Below are positions 1-11,252 of a stretch of 64,000 bases of DNA, in pieces (within the stretch, counting starts at the first letter, position 1; each line of letters opens with the position of its first letter). The notes beneath the pieces are model-generated. The model was not told where the DNA came from. It was given only the letters and a program-made list of their open reading frames with translations, and did not search any database. Made by a program: the position numbers and the translations under genes. Source of the DNA: Hymenopus coronatus (lineage: Eukaryota > Arthropoda > Insecta > Mantodea > Hymenopodidae); contig CM060900.1 of NCBI GenBank assembly GCA_030762935.1, forward strand, positions 374,747,132-374,811,131. Direction: 5' to 3'.

Positions 1-845
1 GCTTCATCTTAATTTACGCTTCACTGAATAACGACTCAATATCGCGCAGTAAGTGGACATGTATAATACAACTATAGTTTAGAGATGCATGATGACAAGA
101 AAAACTTCGTACTCAGTGGCACTTGAACGTAGGAGTGTCGCTAAGTCTCCTGTCAAAACATTGTAGAACACACAAAAAGAAATTATACTCACGATACCAA
201 TAACAAGGGTAAAAAGCAAAGTTTTGAAAACTTTAGGAATGAGCAGTTAGTTAGGGAAGTTGTTCCGAATAAAATAAATAAATCAAAATCACAATAAAGA
301 AACAGGCATTATAGATATCGGTTACGCTAGCAGAGGGACCATTTATACCATCTAGAATTCCTCTTTCAGGTGAGCAGTAATTAGTGGAGGCAAAATAAAC
401 TAGGACATATTTTGGTGTACGGTTCAGTGGTTCTAGATATGTTTACAGATGACACAAGATTCTGGAAGCTAAAATAGCTTCATCTTAGTTTACGCTTAAC
501 TGATTTATCATTCAGCATCGTGCAGAATGTCAACATGTATATATAATACAACTAATGCTAAGAGATGCATGATAAAAAGGAAAACTTATCATGCTTGAAC
601 GTGGGAGCGTTCTCCTATCCAAACATTGTGGAACACGCTCAACCGTGAAAGCTTTCATATGAGTAAGGTAATTTGCCACGGATCCATTCACGCCTACGGG
701 TATTCGTTACGTGTCACTTCAGCTTACTTGGCATATCCATAACTGCGTGACAACATAATATGTGAGGACAGAGTTAAAGGACCCTCAGTCTCTTTTAGCT
801 GCACACATGAAATTTACATCGGGGTTGAGGAATTTAAATACTTTT
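1..845 (+). repeat. R2 repeat, copy A (partial tail plus a second partial unit)
   Basis: This shares long stretches with 3530-5045 and 8749-10118. The motif 'gcttcatcttaatttacgct' occurs at base 1 and a close form at about 477, so the copy holds the tail of one unit (about 1-180) joined to most of another (about 180-845). The shared landmarks 'gagatgcatgata', 'cgtgcttgaacgt' and 'cctcagtctctttt' keep the same order in all copies. No coding frame is conserved, and no terminal inverted repeat or target duplication was seen. It runs off the left edge of the window. Class unknown. Confidence 0.75.
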
Positions 846-1994
846 CTGTTAGAATATCTTAAATAGGAGGAGATGCTGTAATGGGTTGGACGTCATGTTT
901 GTTATGTCCACACGTTATCTCTAAATGTGAATTGTTTAAGATCTCCAGTACAGCAGATGTTATTAAGAGATTTTATTACTTATTACAACCCGGACATTTG
1001 TTTAGGCTGCTGCTGCTGCTGCTGCAGAAAGTTAAAATGGACAGATTAGATTTTAGAGGCCTTCACTGTATTTTATGACAAACATGAGAGAATAAGAGAT
1101 TTACTGTTATAATCTATAGGTCAGAAATTCCCACTCAGATTGATCGCTTATATGTAAATCTGTCAGAGCAAGTGCAAGATATGCAGTTTGTGCCCGCTGC
1201 GATTAGCCACCACAATGCTATCTCACTGCAGTTTGACTTAGATTGTCAATTTCCCACTTATGGCTGGGAATATGGCTAGAAACTCAATAATAGGTGATTA
1301 GAGGTTGATAATACAAAAAAGGCCCCTTCAGGGATGGTTGACAAGCTCTGAAGCACAGGTGGCGACGTAGCAAACTGTCAGTTATTCACCAATAGTTTTT
1401 AGTTAAACCACACATCCAATCCTTTTTCAAGAAAATGGGTATTGTTAAAGCGCGAGACAATCGTATGGAAATGAGCTACTATTATGAATTCCTGCATGAC
1501 CTTGATAGGTTACAAAGAAAAGGGCGAGAGATGAGCGTTGAACTAGTTCAAGTTAAACAAAAACATTTTTGCCATCACGGAAGAGCCGCTATAGGGAGTA
1601 AAAATAAGATATTGTGCTAAACTGATTGCAGGGGATGAGAAAAATTGTTTATTGCTAATAGTCTTAGAAGATCAGGGTGCTCAATCCAAATATGTAGTTG
1701 GTGTGCCATTGTCAAATAGAAGGGTAGCGTCCACGGCTACTGAAAGTAATCAGGCTCTCCAGACATAATTTTATGTTCTTGTTCTCTGCACAATCAAGTT
1801 CAACTGCAGCTACCATTGAGATAGTGAACAAATCTCGCCAGACCAACAAGACTAGAAACAACCACCGAGGAAGTACGTTATGCGTACAGCATGCTAGTTT
1901 GCAACCGGCAACCGGCACGCACCTCATGATTCACTATGGCTATTATAACATTTTCTTACCAGTAATATGACAAAAGTTTGTTCAGCTTATAAAT
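846..1994. other. Interval without recognised features
   Basis: There is AT-rich sequence with only short open frames that match nothing I recognise. The only simple repeat is a five-copy CTG run at about 1011-1026. The right part probably belongs to the decayed LINE that becomes recognisable near 2000, but I could not trace it further upstream. Confidence 0.5.
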
Positions 1995-2390
1995 GGCGTG
2001 TTCAATATTGCTGGTATCGTGATAATGTTTAGTGACGGAAATATAGTTTGGTTGCCGAAAGTGTCTCCTTCCGCTGTATGGGACTAGAATACCATAGCTC
2101 TTTTGAGCGTAGACTATGAGCTATCTGTGAAAGCGAGGCACAAATTTCGTCAGAAAATACCAACAGTGACAGATTGGTCACAGGAAATTTACACATTAGC
2201 TTTCTGCCATTAGTGAGACAATTTCTGTTTTTAAATGCACCCTGCGGAGAGTGGATGTTTTGTGTCTATTGACTTTGAAAAAACATTAGATAGTACACAT
2301 CATAATTATTGGTTTCCGAAGTGGCACGGTTTGAAATTCCAGCTAAAAAATTACCCATATACAATCCTTTATTTCTTTCGATAATGTTTA

Positions 2391-2634
2391 TTTTTTGTAG
2401 TGTTTAACGTCCGCTTTAACTGCTTATGGCACCGTAGGCGGTGACACTAGTGATACATGAATGATGATGGAGCACCGGTGGAATGTGATGGCGGGGGAAA
2501 CCGGAGTACCCGGAGAAAACCCGACCCAGCGCCGCTTTTTCCACCACAAATCTCATTTGCGGTCGCTTGGGATCGAACCCCGGCCGTCTAGGTGAGAGGC
2601 AAGTTGTCTAACCACTCGGCCACGGCGCGGCCAA
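2391..2634 (-). mobile_element. SINE-A copy 1 (tRNA-derived), nested, with target duplication
   Basis: Read on the minus strand, it starts with a tRNA-like head ('gccgtggccgagtggttaga', A-box like, and 'ggggttcgatccc', B-box like). A body with 'ttctccgggtactccgg' follows, then an end 'cgttaaacactac' and six A residues. Perfect 10-bp direct repeats ('ataatgttta') flank it at 2381-2390 and 2635-2644, as expected for target-primed insertion. The target is the 3' edge of the next SINE. Confidence 0.9.
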
Positions 2635-2878
2635 ATAATGTTTAACGCTCGCTTTTTCTATACAGATACCGCAGCCAATGACACCGATGATCCATAGAAT
2701 GAAGGTGGGGCAGCGGCGGAATGTGATGGGAGGGGCGGACGGACCAGAGAACCCGGAGAAACCTCGCCCCTGCGTAGGTTTGTCCACCGCTAATCCCATA
2801 TACAGTCTCATGCCATCCAACCCAGGCCGCAGAGGTGAGAGGCGAGAGATCAAACTACTCGACCACGGCGCGGCCAGT
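2635..2878 (-). mobile_element. SINE-A copy 2 (tRNA-derived), host of copy 1
   Basis: This has the same order of tRNA-like head, 'ggaatgtgatgg' body and 'gcgttaaacattat' end as the neighbouring copy, but is more diverged (for example the B-box region reads 'caacccaggccg' on the plus strand). It is the older of the two: its 3' edge contains the 10-bp target duplicated around copy 1. It interrupts the LINE reverse transcriptase between motifs A and B. Confidence 0.85.
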
Positions 2879-3611
2879 TCTTGAATGAGATGGCACACTC
2901 CAGAGGGAAAGCTAATAACTTCTTCACGTTACCAGTATCCACAAACCGGCCTGTGCGGCATGGATTTCCGATGTCCGCGAGTTTGTTAGTTTTTTGCCTG
3001 GAAAGACTGTTGCAGAAACTGCACAATGAGTTATGTATCCCCCTTCCTGCGAATAAAATCTTCATTATCCGAGCGTATGTTGAGAACGTCCAGTATTGTT
3101 GGGAACAGAAAATCACCCGCAGATACTGCGTTGCTACAATTGTATGAACAAGCTTCAACAGGCAAAGTAAATTTTCAAAAATCTACGTTGATGCCTTTTG
3201 GAGGATGGGAGGGCCTTTTAATGTATGGCATTCAGCAGAAAGCTCAGGTGAGGTGTGAGGCCTACAGATTTGTGAGACAATCGTTAGTATGATAGAGGTA
3301 AGCGGAATGTATAGGTGATGCGCACTTAATACGTGTTTGTACTGCAAGTTAGCACAGGACTGAATCTATTTTAAAATGAGTAATACATACATTAACATCT
3401 ATACGATATCAAAGACATGTTATATGGCGCAAATTCTGTGCATGCCTGAGAAATATTCCCAATTGATGGACGAGCTGTAGGCTATTACATTTGGCCTGGC
3501 TACGGGAATGGCTACAGTGCGTGACCGGGAACAATTGGAATAATTATTGATTGGCAATAATCAATCGATTTATTATCGTGTTAACCTTGGTTTGGTTTAA
3601 TTGGGGTTTCT

Positions 3612-3635
3612 ATTTAAACATTTTATGTCGCACAT

Positions 3636-3672
<37 letters not shown>

Positions 3673-3800
3673 ATACTTCCAAACCTTAAGAAGGATAAAG
3701 TATCTAGATGAAAAAATACTCCTATTATCCAGCCTGTATCGAAACCGGGACCGCTGGATTATAAAAGCTAGAATGCTGACACAAGAACACAATGATACAT
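3612..3800 (-). mobile_element. SINE-J copy (diverged tRNA-derived), inside R2 copy B
   Basis: On the minus strand a degenerate tRNA-like head (B-box like 'ccggtttcgatacagg') is followed by a short body and a pyrimidine/purine dinucleotide tail (CT run at 3639-3669). The same element lies at the same place in R2 copy C (8820-9005), so it was there before R2 was duplicated or is an integral part of R2. Confidence 0.5.
3639..3669 (+). repeat. (CT)n microsatellite
   Basis: About fifteen CT units. The matching position in R2 copy C has a CA run instead, so the tract changed after the copies separated. Confidence 0.95.
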
Positions 3801-5045
3801 GTTTTTAATGCGTTTTCCTCACATGTATTCAAAGAGAGTTTTGCGATGGGGGTATTAAAGATGACACAATAATTATATTTTATATCTTTGGATTTTATAT
3901 TGACAACTTCGTTGTAAAACGTTATCAAGAAGATTTTTGTTTTGTTTTAAAATGAATAACATACTTCGGATATGAGTCGTATTGTCTTGTGATAGACTAT
4001 GCAGCACCACAAATATATTGTTGTTTACAAATAATCAATCTTGTTAGAGTATTCCTACACATTTTGATCCTTTTTAATTTCGGTGAATACTGGGGTAAGT
4101 GTTATCCATGTAGTATAATTTTTTTTCTTATTATTATCCCTAAAAGTTGTTTATTAGAAAATGCTTCCAACTCTGACAATTTAAATTTGAATTCAAATTC
4201 TTGGCTTTAGGGAATGTGCATAAAAAGTTTGAAAGTATTCTAAGCTACGGATTGGTTAAAAGATCGGGGAAAATAATTGGCAGCAAATGAAATTCTAAAA
4301 TTAAATTGGCATTATTAAACAAAATAGAAATATCAACGATATTAATAGAAATTGTAAATGGCATAGCTTTGAGGACTTTTAGGAATGATCGCTCAATTGT
4401 AAGTATCGTTTCATTAGAAATGTTGCCAGGACTTCCTGTCTTTATTTCTGCAGTCCCTTTAATTAAAATTAAAATGAAAGCTACGATAAGGAAATACAGG
4501 CTTTAAATTTGGTTACGTAACAAAGGGACTATTTTTACTATCTACAATTCGTCTTTCAGGTGAGCTCTGATTAGCAGAGCCAAAATAAAAGTCGGTATAT
4601 TGTTGTACGGTTTAGTGGCTCTGGATATGTCTGCAGATGACACAGGATTCTGGTACCGAAAATAGCTTCATCTTAATTTATGCTTCGCTGAATAACGACT
4701 CAGCATCATGCAGAAATTCGACATGTGTGTTACAGCTAATGTTTAGAGATGCATGATAACAAGAAAAGCTTCATTCTTGGTACTCAACCGTGCTTGAACG
4801 TAGGAGTGTCGCAACGTCTCGTAGCAAATCATTGTAGACCACGCTCAAGCGTGAAATCTTTCATATCTAAGGTAATTTCGCATCGTGCGATGACGCCTAC
4901 GGATATTCGTTACGTATCGCTTCAGCTTACTTGACATATCAATAACTGCGTGCTTATATAATATGTGAGGACAGAGCTACAGATCCTCAGTCTCTTTCAG
5001 CTGCTGCATCAAATATACACCCAAGTTGATGAATTTCAATACCTT

Positions 5046-5390
5046 ATTTTGAATACAAGCAAATAGAAAGAGATACAGTTTATTTATTATATTTAGTTAA
5101 CCATTTCTGAATTTAAACAACATTTTAGATATTCACATCCCTTTTATTGTGTTGTTATTGATTGCTATGTGTGCAGAACTTTGTTTTTTTTTTCAGATCT
5201 GCCCATAATTGATGCAGTGTCCTAGCAGCATTTGAAGTGTGGATCTCAGGTACACGGTTCCGTGTTTTAACGACCTTCCGTCACTCTTTTCGGTTTCTTG
5301 GAAAGTATTTAAATCCTATGTGCTTTACTATGACTATTATTGATACATATTACATCCTTTCCTGATTACAATTTATAGTACCAGATTGAA
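5046..5390. other. Interval without recognised features
   Basis: AT-rich sequence with no repeat shared within the window and no coding potential that I can see. Confidence 0.4.
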
Positions 5391-5600
5391 GTTTCTCCTC
5401 ATTTGCTTCAAATGCGGATCGTGGGTTCGAGTTCCGCCTTGGATGTTTATATGTTTGTGAAATGCGTGTGTGTGTGTGTGTCAACAAAACAGAAAAAATG
5501 TAATCAAAACAGAAAACACAGTAAAACTTTAGAAAATCGGGAAAAAGTGTATACAGCAAAAACAAAACAAAAAAAAATTTAAAAAAAAATAAACAAAATG
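5391..5600 (+). mobile_element. SINE-D copy 1, 5' part degraded
   Basis: It contains the diagnostic 'gatcgtgggttcgagttccg' (B-box) and 'gccttgg', then a TG-rich stretch, repeated 'aaaacagaaaa' and an A-rich tail. The same order is seen at 19090-19306 and 54660-54870. The A-box part is not recognisable. Confidence 0.75.
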
Positions 5601-5879
5601 GTTTCACATTTGCTGTTTTCTTCTGAAACTGTTGGAGCAGTTTAGATGTGAGTTTCACAAATGGTAAAGCCAACTAAAATTATAATGTGTGAATCTCCAC
5701 TCATAACAATTACTTTAGCAATTGCTATAAAGTCCTGCTTTAGTGACTATTCAGGAGTAAAATAGAATTTAAGGGGAAATTATAAATTGCCTCAGAATGT
5801 AAGAGCACTTCTATGAGGATCTTCCGTAAAAAGTAGTTATCCAACAGAATACATTTCATGAGAATTCGTTTGTAAGTTT

Positions 5880-6080
5880 AGTAGTAGTAGAAAGACCTTT
5901 ATCAACCGGCCGGGAGGGACTCGAGGCGCTTACCACGACTCACCCTCAAATACTACACCCCATCTACGTCACCTGTCTTCGGCCGAGATGGGGGATGTAG
6001 CGGCTGGGCGGTAGGCCTTGGCCTCTTGTGGGCTGTTGCGCAGGAGTTTAATTTAATATAATTAGAAGGGTCTTTATTGC
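5880..6080 (-). mobile_element. Possible retroelement 3' end
   Basis: A GC-richer stretch that on the minus strand ends with 'gataaaggtctttcta' followed by a short CTA repeat. Just to the right, the minus strand has a similar string, 'caataaagacccttctaatt' (6063-6082). Such a sequence with a poly(A)-signal-like motif and a short tandem tail is typical of LINE 3' ends, but no coding homology supports it here. Confidence 0.3.
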
Positions 6081-6689
6081 CATTGCATGGGCCTCATGGC
6101 CGTACATGCTTTTCCTTTCTTTGGATATTTACATTAATATATTTGTTACATATTGGTGAAATTTAACAATTACAAAATAACAGTAGACAAGTGAGGAAAA
6201 AAAAAAAAAAGAGTCAGAAAGAATTAAAATTAAATGCAATCACAAACTTAGCACTACATGTATTATATACAGTGATCCGACAATTAAGAGTAATCACACC
6301 TTTTCCTCGTGTACCCTGTTTCCACTTCTGTTTTCTATGGTAAGTATTTTTTTGTTGTAAAACATATATATACAGTTAGTTACTGCGTAATAACATAGCA
6401 GAGAAATTAATTAGGAAGAAAGATACAAGAATTAAGGTGAAGTCTAACTACAAATGTATGATTACATACAATATAATACAGTGTTCTAGCTTAATAATAG
6501 AAAAAACTTAAATTTAACAATTTTGAACGTTTAATGGAAACATAATAGAAAAGTAGTTTTGAAATCGTTCTTAAAACATTTGACACAGATTCACGAAACT
6601 AATTTTTGAATACTGAACACGAAAGGATATTAATATGCAAATACAAACTATTCATTGTTTATCCAAAATAAACTTTTGATTAAATATTA
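6081..6689. other. Interval without recognised features
   Basis: AT-rich, with an A run near 6200. It may be the 3' untranslated part of an old retroelement on the minus strand, but I see no supporting motif. Confidence 0.3.
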
Positions 6690-7400
6690 AAATATCTGAT
6701 ACATTCCATTCACATGGCGTTCTCTGTCAGTTCTGCAAACCATCTTTCTTCCAAAAGCTATTCTATTTATTTCATGCTAATCCAGGTAAAAATTAACAGC
6801 AATGGTATTAGTTCTTAGTGCCTTATAAGCAAAAGGTAAATAAGGGAACACATTATGCTAACGCAACAGTCAAATCTTTTAAAAGATGAGGTTATGTGAT
6901 TGTCATTGACATTGATTCAGGAAAACAAACAGAGATATGAAACAGACGAGTGCTTCTGGTTTGAGAAAAGTAGTATTTCAACATTTAAACCAATAACATG
7001 GGTTATCTCGGAAATATTTATATCTACAGCAAAAAAAAATCTGCGGGACATTTTTATGCAATAAATTTCTGTGTATCTGTTACACAAGTTTAACAGTTAT
7101 GCAAAAGTTCTTAGGAATGAAGACTTCAGGAGCAATTCCCAAGAAATTCAGGATATAAATGTTATTGGCCATGTAAACACCTTTAATTAACGTGTTTTAA
7201 TCTAAATTTGTAATGATGTTTTAGAAAATCGAAAATGTTAATAATGTTCTATTTATTGGCGTGCGGGGGGGGGGGACGGTTTTCCTGAAAATCTTTGGCC
7301 GCATCGTTGGAAAATACAAAACTTAGTTTAGTGCTTAACCGTCTTGTCGTTTCTGAGCTATGCTGTCCACACACACACACGCGCGCGCGCGCGCGCACAC
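6690..7400 (-). repeat. R1 repeat, blocks i to b
   Basis: The minus-strand copy begins at the tail block ('tccattcacatgg') and runs through 'cttataagcaaaagg', 'ccaataacatggg', 'aggagcaattccca' and 'gatattttt'-type spacer to 'gagctatgctgtccac' and the CA tract. A run of nine or more G lies at about 7265-7275 where other copies read 'gggtggggggat'. Block a is missing. Confidence 0.8.
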
Positions 7401-7404
7401 GCAC
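7371..7404 (+). repeat. (CA)n/(CG)n alternating tract
   Basis: An alternating pyrimidine-purine run at the block b CA tract of R1. Other R1 copies have a much shorter CA tract here. Confidence 0.9.
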
Positions 7405-8159
7405 TGTCCTTATTCTAGACACTGTCCTTAATATTTCCCGTATTTCTGTTTGCTATACATTTTTGAGCAAATATATTCTTACTGCTCAAACGCGTTCCTT
7501 GAATAAACATATTAAGATGTTTTATGTGCTTATGTCTATTACTGAAAGGAACAAAAAGTAACCTCTTCTTCTCTGAATCTCTACCGCAATGTGTTTTACT
7601 ATATGCTGTGCTTTGTGATCGAGGGGATTTGAATACCGATATTAGCATCCCCTTGTTTCAAAGTCTCGGCATGACCCCTGACCTTCAGTTAACCGATATC
7701 GACGATATACTGGGAATAAAGGCTTTGCGGCCACATCCTGCACATGGAAGCTAGCGCGGCGTTTCAAATTTTAAATACACATACATGACATACGCATGCT
7801 TTAACTCTGTCTTGTTTTGTTTGTGCAACCTGAAAATAAATAAAATAGTGATGCTAAATATTGCAGTGAAACAACCCTCACACTGAACACGGTGTGAGCG
7901 AGAAAATGCTGCTGACGGCTAACCAAGGGTAGAAAAACCTCACATGTGCTATGTGTATAGCTTTAAGACTATTTCGTACTGTAAAAAATGCGCATGCTCG
8001 TATTACGAAATATTTTCCAACTCATTTTGAAAGAAATTATTTCCAAAATCCTAAAGCTGACTTTAGGGCTACTTTTCTAGCATAAATATTCATTTAAGCC
8101 TATGATTGGTGTTTTCATAAACAAAGACATGTGAAACTATTATTATTATTAGTTATATA
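7405..8159. other. Interval without recognised features
   Basis: AT-rich. The short open frame near 7524-7754 follows from the edge of R1 into single-copy sequence and matches nothing known to me. Confidence 0.4.
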
Positions 8160-8516
8160 TTTTTACTTTTCTAGCCCACACACATAGTAGCTAGAAAAGG
8201 CATTGTATTCCCTCAAAAAATTAGATGTCGAGATTTCGCCGAAAATAAACATTTTAAGAAAAAGGTCCATATGTACCTGTGGACAGAATATCTCAAAAGC
8301 GGAAAGATCGTTAAAAGCCAAACTTCGTATTTATGTTTAGTGTCTTTAGTGTGCGTCATGAATATTTTTTTTAAAAAATCATCCACAACAAACTGTCCTT
8401 TACATGGAAAACTTTCTGAAACTTTTGTTTTTCTTAAAAACACCTCTAACTATTTTTATTAAATAGTATATATTAAAAATATTTATATTACAAATAAAAT
8501 TTATATTTTGAATTAG
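8160..8516 (+). repeat. R1 repeat, blocks a to e
   Basis: It starts with the R1 head ('ttttacttttctagc'), then 'gattt' with a degraded 'ccgaaaataa', 'gtccat...ctgtggacag', 'ctcaaaagcggaaag' and 'ttacatggaaaac'. It ends at the 'gaatt' of block e. It has lost the right half. Confidence 0.8.
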
Positions 8517-8748
8517 CAAACGCACTGCATTAAAGGAATAATATTTTAGTAACTCTCTAAACCAGAAAAAAAAAATATTAAATAGGTGTGAACTGCTGTG
8601 CAACATGTTCATTAGCGACATATTCTGAACAGATATATGAAGTACAAAAGGGCATATTGCGGAAAACGGTGTTAAAACACAGAGTCCATGCAACACTCCT
8701 TACATCCAATCTATAACATCTAATCTCATATCGCCATATTTGCCTTTG

Positions 8749-10118
8749 GAACAATTGCTCATTGGCAATGATCACTCATTTTACTGTTGTGTTATCTTCG
8801 GGTTTGTCTATTTGGGTTTTATATTTAAACCTTTAAAATTAGGCTCACGTGAGTGCACACACACATATTTATATTGCCTCTCATACTTCTTAACCTTAGG
8901 GAGGCTAGACAATAACCCTGGATAAAGAAATGCTACAATCCCCCAGCCAGTACTGAAACCGGGACTTCTGGATTTAAAAGCTGATATGCTAACACTAGAG
9001 CACATGAAAAAAGCTGTTATTATGTTTCCTCACATTTATCCTGAAATAGCTTTGCGATGGGGACATTAAACATGAAGGCAAGACAATGAAGTAATAATTA
9101 TATTTTGTCTTTGGATTTCATATTGACAACACCCTTATAAAGCGTTGTCAGGAAGACTTGTTTATTTATAATTAATAACATACTTCGGATATGAATCGTA
9201 TTGCCTTGCGCTAAACTTGATAGACAGTAGAGCACTAAAACTATATTGTTGTTTACAAATAATTGATCCAGTTAGACTACCCCTACATCTTTTGATAATT
9301 TTTAATTACGGTGAATAGAATGTTATGTGCAATCCATATATATTGAATTCTTTTCCAGTTTGCTATTGCTAAAAATCATTACTCGGAAACCATCCCAAGC
9401 TCTAAAAATGTATATGTAAATTTAAATGGGGATGCGCAAAGTATGAAAACGTAACAAGCAATGGATTGATTAAAAGCTCTTGGAGAATTGTTGACAACGA
9501 ATGAATTTCTAAAATGAAATCGGCTGCGTTAAACAAAAACGAAATTATACTCACGATATCAATAACAAGTGCAAAAAGCATTCGTTGAGAATTTTAGGGA
9601 TGAGTAGTCAATTGTAAGTATCATTTCATTAGAAATGTTGTCTCGACTTCCCAACCTTATTAATGCATTCCCTTAAAATAAAATTAAATCAGAATAAAGA
9701 AATACAGGTATTGTAGATATTGGTTACGGTAACAGAGGGACCATTTTTACTATCTAGAATCCCTGTTTCAGGCAAGCTCTAACTGGAAGAGACAAAATGA
9801 AATAGGATATATTGTTGTACGGCTCAGTGGCTCTAGATATGTTTGCAGATGACACAAGGTTCTGGAAGCTAAAATATCTTCATCTTAATTTACGCTTCAC
9901 TGAATAACGACTCGGCATCATGTAGGAAGTCCACATGTATATTACAGCTAATGCTTAGAGATGCATGATAACAAGGAAAATGTTGCCCTACATACTCCAA
10001 CCGTGCTTGAACGTGGGAGTGTCGCTACGTCTCCTATTAAAAAAAAAATTTTAGAGCACGCTCAACCGTGAAAGTCTTCATATGCGTAAGGTGATTTGCC
10101 ACGTGTCAGTTCACGTCT
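8749..10118 (+). repeat. R2 repeat, copy C
   Basis: Collinear with copy B (3530-5045). Its right edge, at 'cacgtctac', is joined directly to block e of an R1 copy, so R2 lost its last part there. About 5.2 kb separates equivalent points of copies B and C. Confidence 0.75.
8820..9005 (-). mobile_element. SINE-J copy inside R2 copy C
   Basis: Counterpart of 3612-3800: a degenerate tRNA-like head on the minus strand ('cccggtttcagtactgg'), a 'gaagtatgagaggca' body and a TG/CA tail. It lacks the long CT run of the other copy. Confidence 0.5.
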
Positions 10119-10120
10119 AC

Positions 10121-10220
10121 AAATAGAATGTATGTTTTGAATTTTCTGGGAATAGCCTCTGAATGAGCTCCTAGACGAGTTCCGCAGAATTTTCTATAAC
10201 GGTGAAACAGAGAGAGAGAT

Positions 10221-10251
<31 letters not shown>

Positions 10252-10622
10252 TTAAATCTTAATACATAAAAAATATAGATCTCGTTAAAACACATAATTT
10301 ATGCCATCTATGTTTTTTCTTGTAGAATTAACCGTTTTTGAGACATTCCTTGCTATTGGTTTCAATTATAAATTACCTAACTTTTCTCAAACGGGATCAT
10401 GCAAAGTGAATCGAGCCTCAAATGTTTCACATAGTAACAAGCTTGTAAAATATTTTACTACGGCTTTAGCATAATGTATTCTCTTATTTCCCTTCTGCTT
10501 ACAATGAAGCAAGTAATAAGACCGATTCTGCAAATGTTTATCTCCATTAGCATGCAGCAGATAGAGGAATAATGTTTTGTAAGAAATTTGTATTTGGAAA
10601 AGCTAAAGAAAGTTATATGATT
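10121..10622 (+). repeat. R1 repeat, blocks e to i
   Basis: It reads 'ttgaattttctgggaatagc', then, in place of most of block f, a GA microsatellite, 'ctcgttaaaacaca', 'attggtttcaatt', 'ctcaaacggga', 'ttatttcccttct' and 'gctaaagaaagttat'. The tail is cut at 10622 by a SINE-C insertion. Confidence 0.85.
10209..10251 (+). repeat. (GA)n microsatellite
   Basis: Imperfect GA run inside R1, grown where other copies have 'agagatagacaaaaac'. Confidence 0.95.
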
Positions 10623-10862
10623 TTTTTATAGTTTACGTCCTTAACCTGGTAGGTTCATATAGGATGATGAGTGAAATCGGTGAAATGATGCTTAATTTCG
10701 TGATTCATTGAGCTGAAAGTGACTCGACATTCGTCTTCTAAGGTTAAGGAAAAAACCGAAAAAAAACCTTATCCGGGTAACTCAAACTTTCCGAGATTCG
10801 AACTCGGGACTTTCTGTATGTGAGGTAGACACATTACCACCCTCACTACTTAGGCGGGCATG
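10623..10862 (-). mobile_element. SINE-C copy 1 (tRNA-derived)
   Basis: On the minus strand the tRNA-like head runs 'tgcccgcctaagtagtgagg' with the B-box like 'cgagttcgaatctcgg'. The body follows with 'tttgagttacccggataagg', and the 3' end reads 'ctaccaggttaagga'. It lies against the truncated tail of the R1 copy to its left. Related copies are at 36785-37010 and 42989-43226. Confidence 0.85.
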
Positions 10863-10989
10863 GACATTTTTGTAACGGTTACTGTTAATGCGCAACCCTC
10901 TTTCGTCAGAACTGTATTAGCCTTGTCTCTCGCAGAAGTAAATTTTCAAATGAGCCATGGGTTACCAGAAGTTCTTTCCCTTTTATCCT

Positions 10990-11252
10990 CCTCATATGTA
11001 GGACTTTCAAGCCAGTGCCTGAGGTCAGGCGTCTGCGAAAGAGCAGAGGCTCTGGATCAGAAAGCCCAGGATGTGTGATCAGCTCGATGCCTGGTATGAA
11101 AATGAAGTGGATGATATAACATGACGGTGAAATGCACGACAGGAAAGATAATTATGAAGTAATTGGTAGAATGAATGGCGGGAGAAACAGGAGCACCCTC
11201 ACAAAGCCCGACTAGACGCCGCTTCGTCCACTGCAAAACCGAAATGCGGTCT
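10990..11252 (-). mobile_element. SINE-B copy 1, tRNA head degraded
   Basis: Plus-strand text 'cctgaggtcaggcgtctg', 'gtgatcagctcgatgcc', 'ggtatgaaaatgaa', 'gaatggcgggagaaac' and 'gccgcttcgtccactgca' follows the same order as 62170-62505 (minus) and, reversed, 17810-18118. The head near 11240 no longer has clear A and B boxes. Confidence 0.75.

Larger units (their letters stand above)
1995..3245 (+). pseudogene. Decayed Tx1/L1-like LINE reverse transcriptase, split by two SINEs
   Basis: A non-LTR retrotransposon reverse transcriptase can be read in pieces. At 2013-2190 the frame gives VWLPK and then LLSVDYELSVKA, the usual start of an L1/Tx1 RT domain. At 2256-2380 it gives FVSIDFEKTLDSTHH, the motif A region (FxDxxxAFD in active enzymes, here altered). 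After two SINEs (2391-2878) it resumes at about 2905 with VRHGFPMSASLL, the motif B region (normally VRQGCPLS). Next comes AYVENV at about 3070, where active enzymes have AYADD. The end, YEQASTGKVNFQKS (about 3145-3190), lies in another frame and matches the region after motif C. The two catalytic aspartates of motif C are gone and there are several stops and frame changes, so this copy is dead. The clade call rests on motif wording alone. Homology without the SINEs spans about 740 nt, which fits the usual motif spacing. Confidence 0.8.
3530..5045 (+). repeat. R2 repeat, copy B
   Basis: Collinear with 8749-10118 over its whole length and with 1-845 in its right half. Landmarks in order are 'attggcaat', an embedded diverged SINE with a CT/CA tract, 'catacttcggatatga', 'ttgtttacaaataat', 'gttacg' with 'gagggaccattttta', 'gcttcatcttaattta' and 'cctcagtctctttc'. 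Divergence between copies is considerable, with many small indels. No transposase or RT frame is present. Confidence 0.75.

Noticed and set aside
2850..3158. 102-codon minus-strand open frame
   Set aside because: It is antisense to the LINE reverse transcriptase, whose plus-strand motifs are recognisable.
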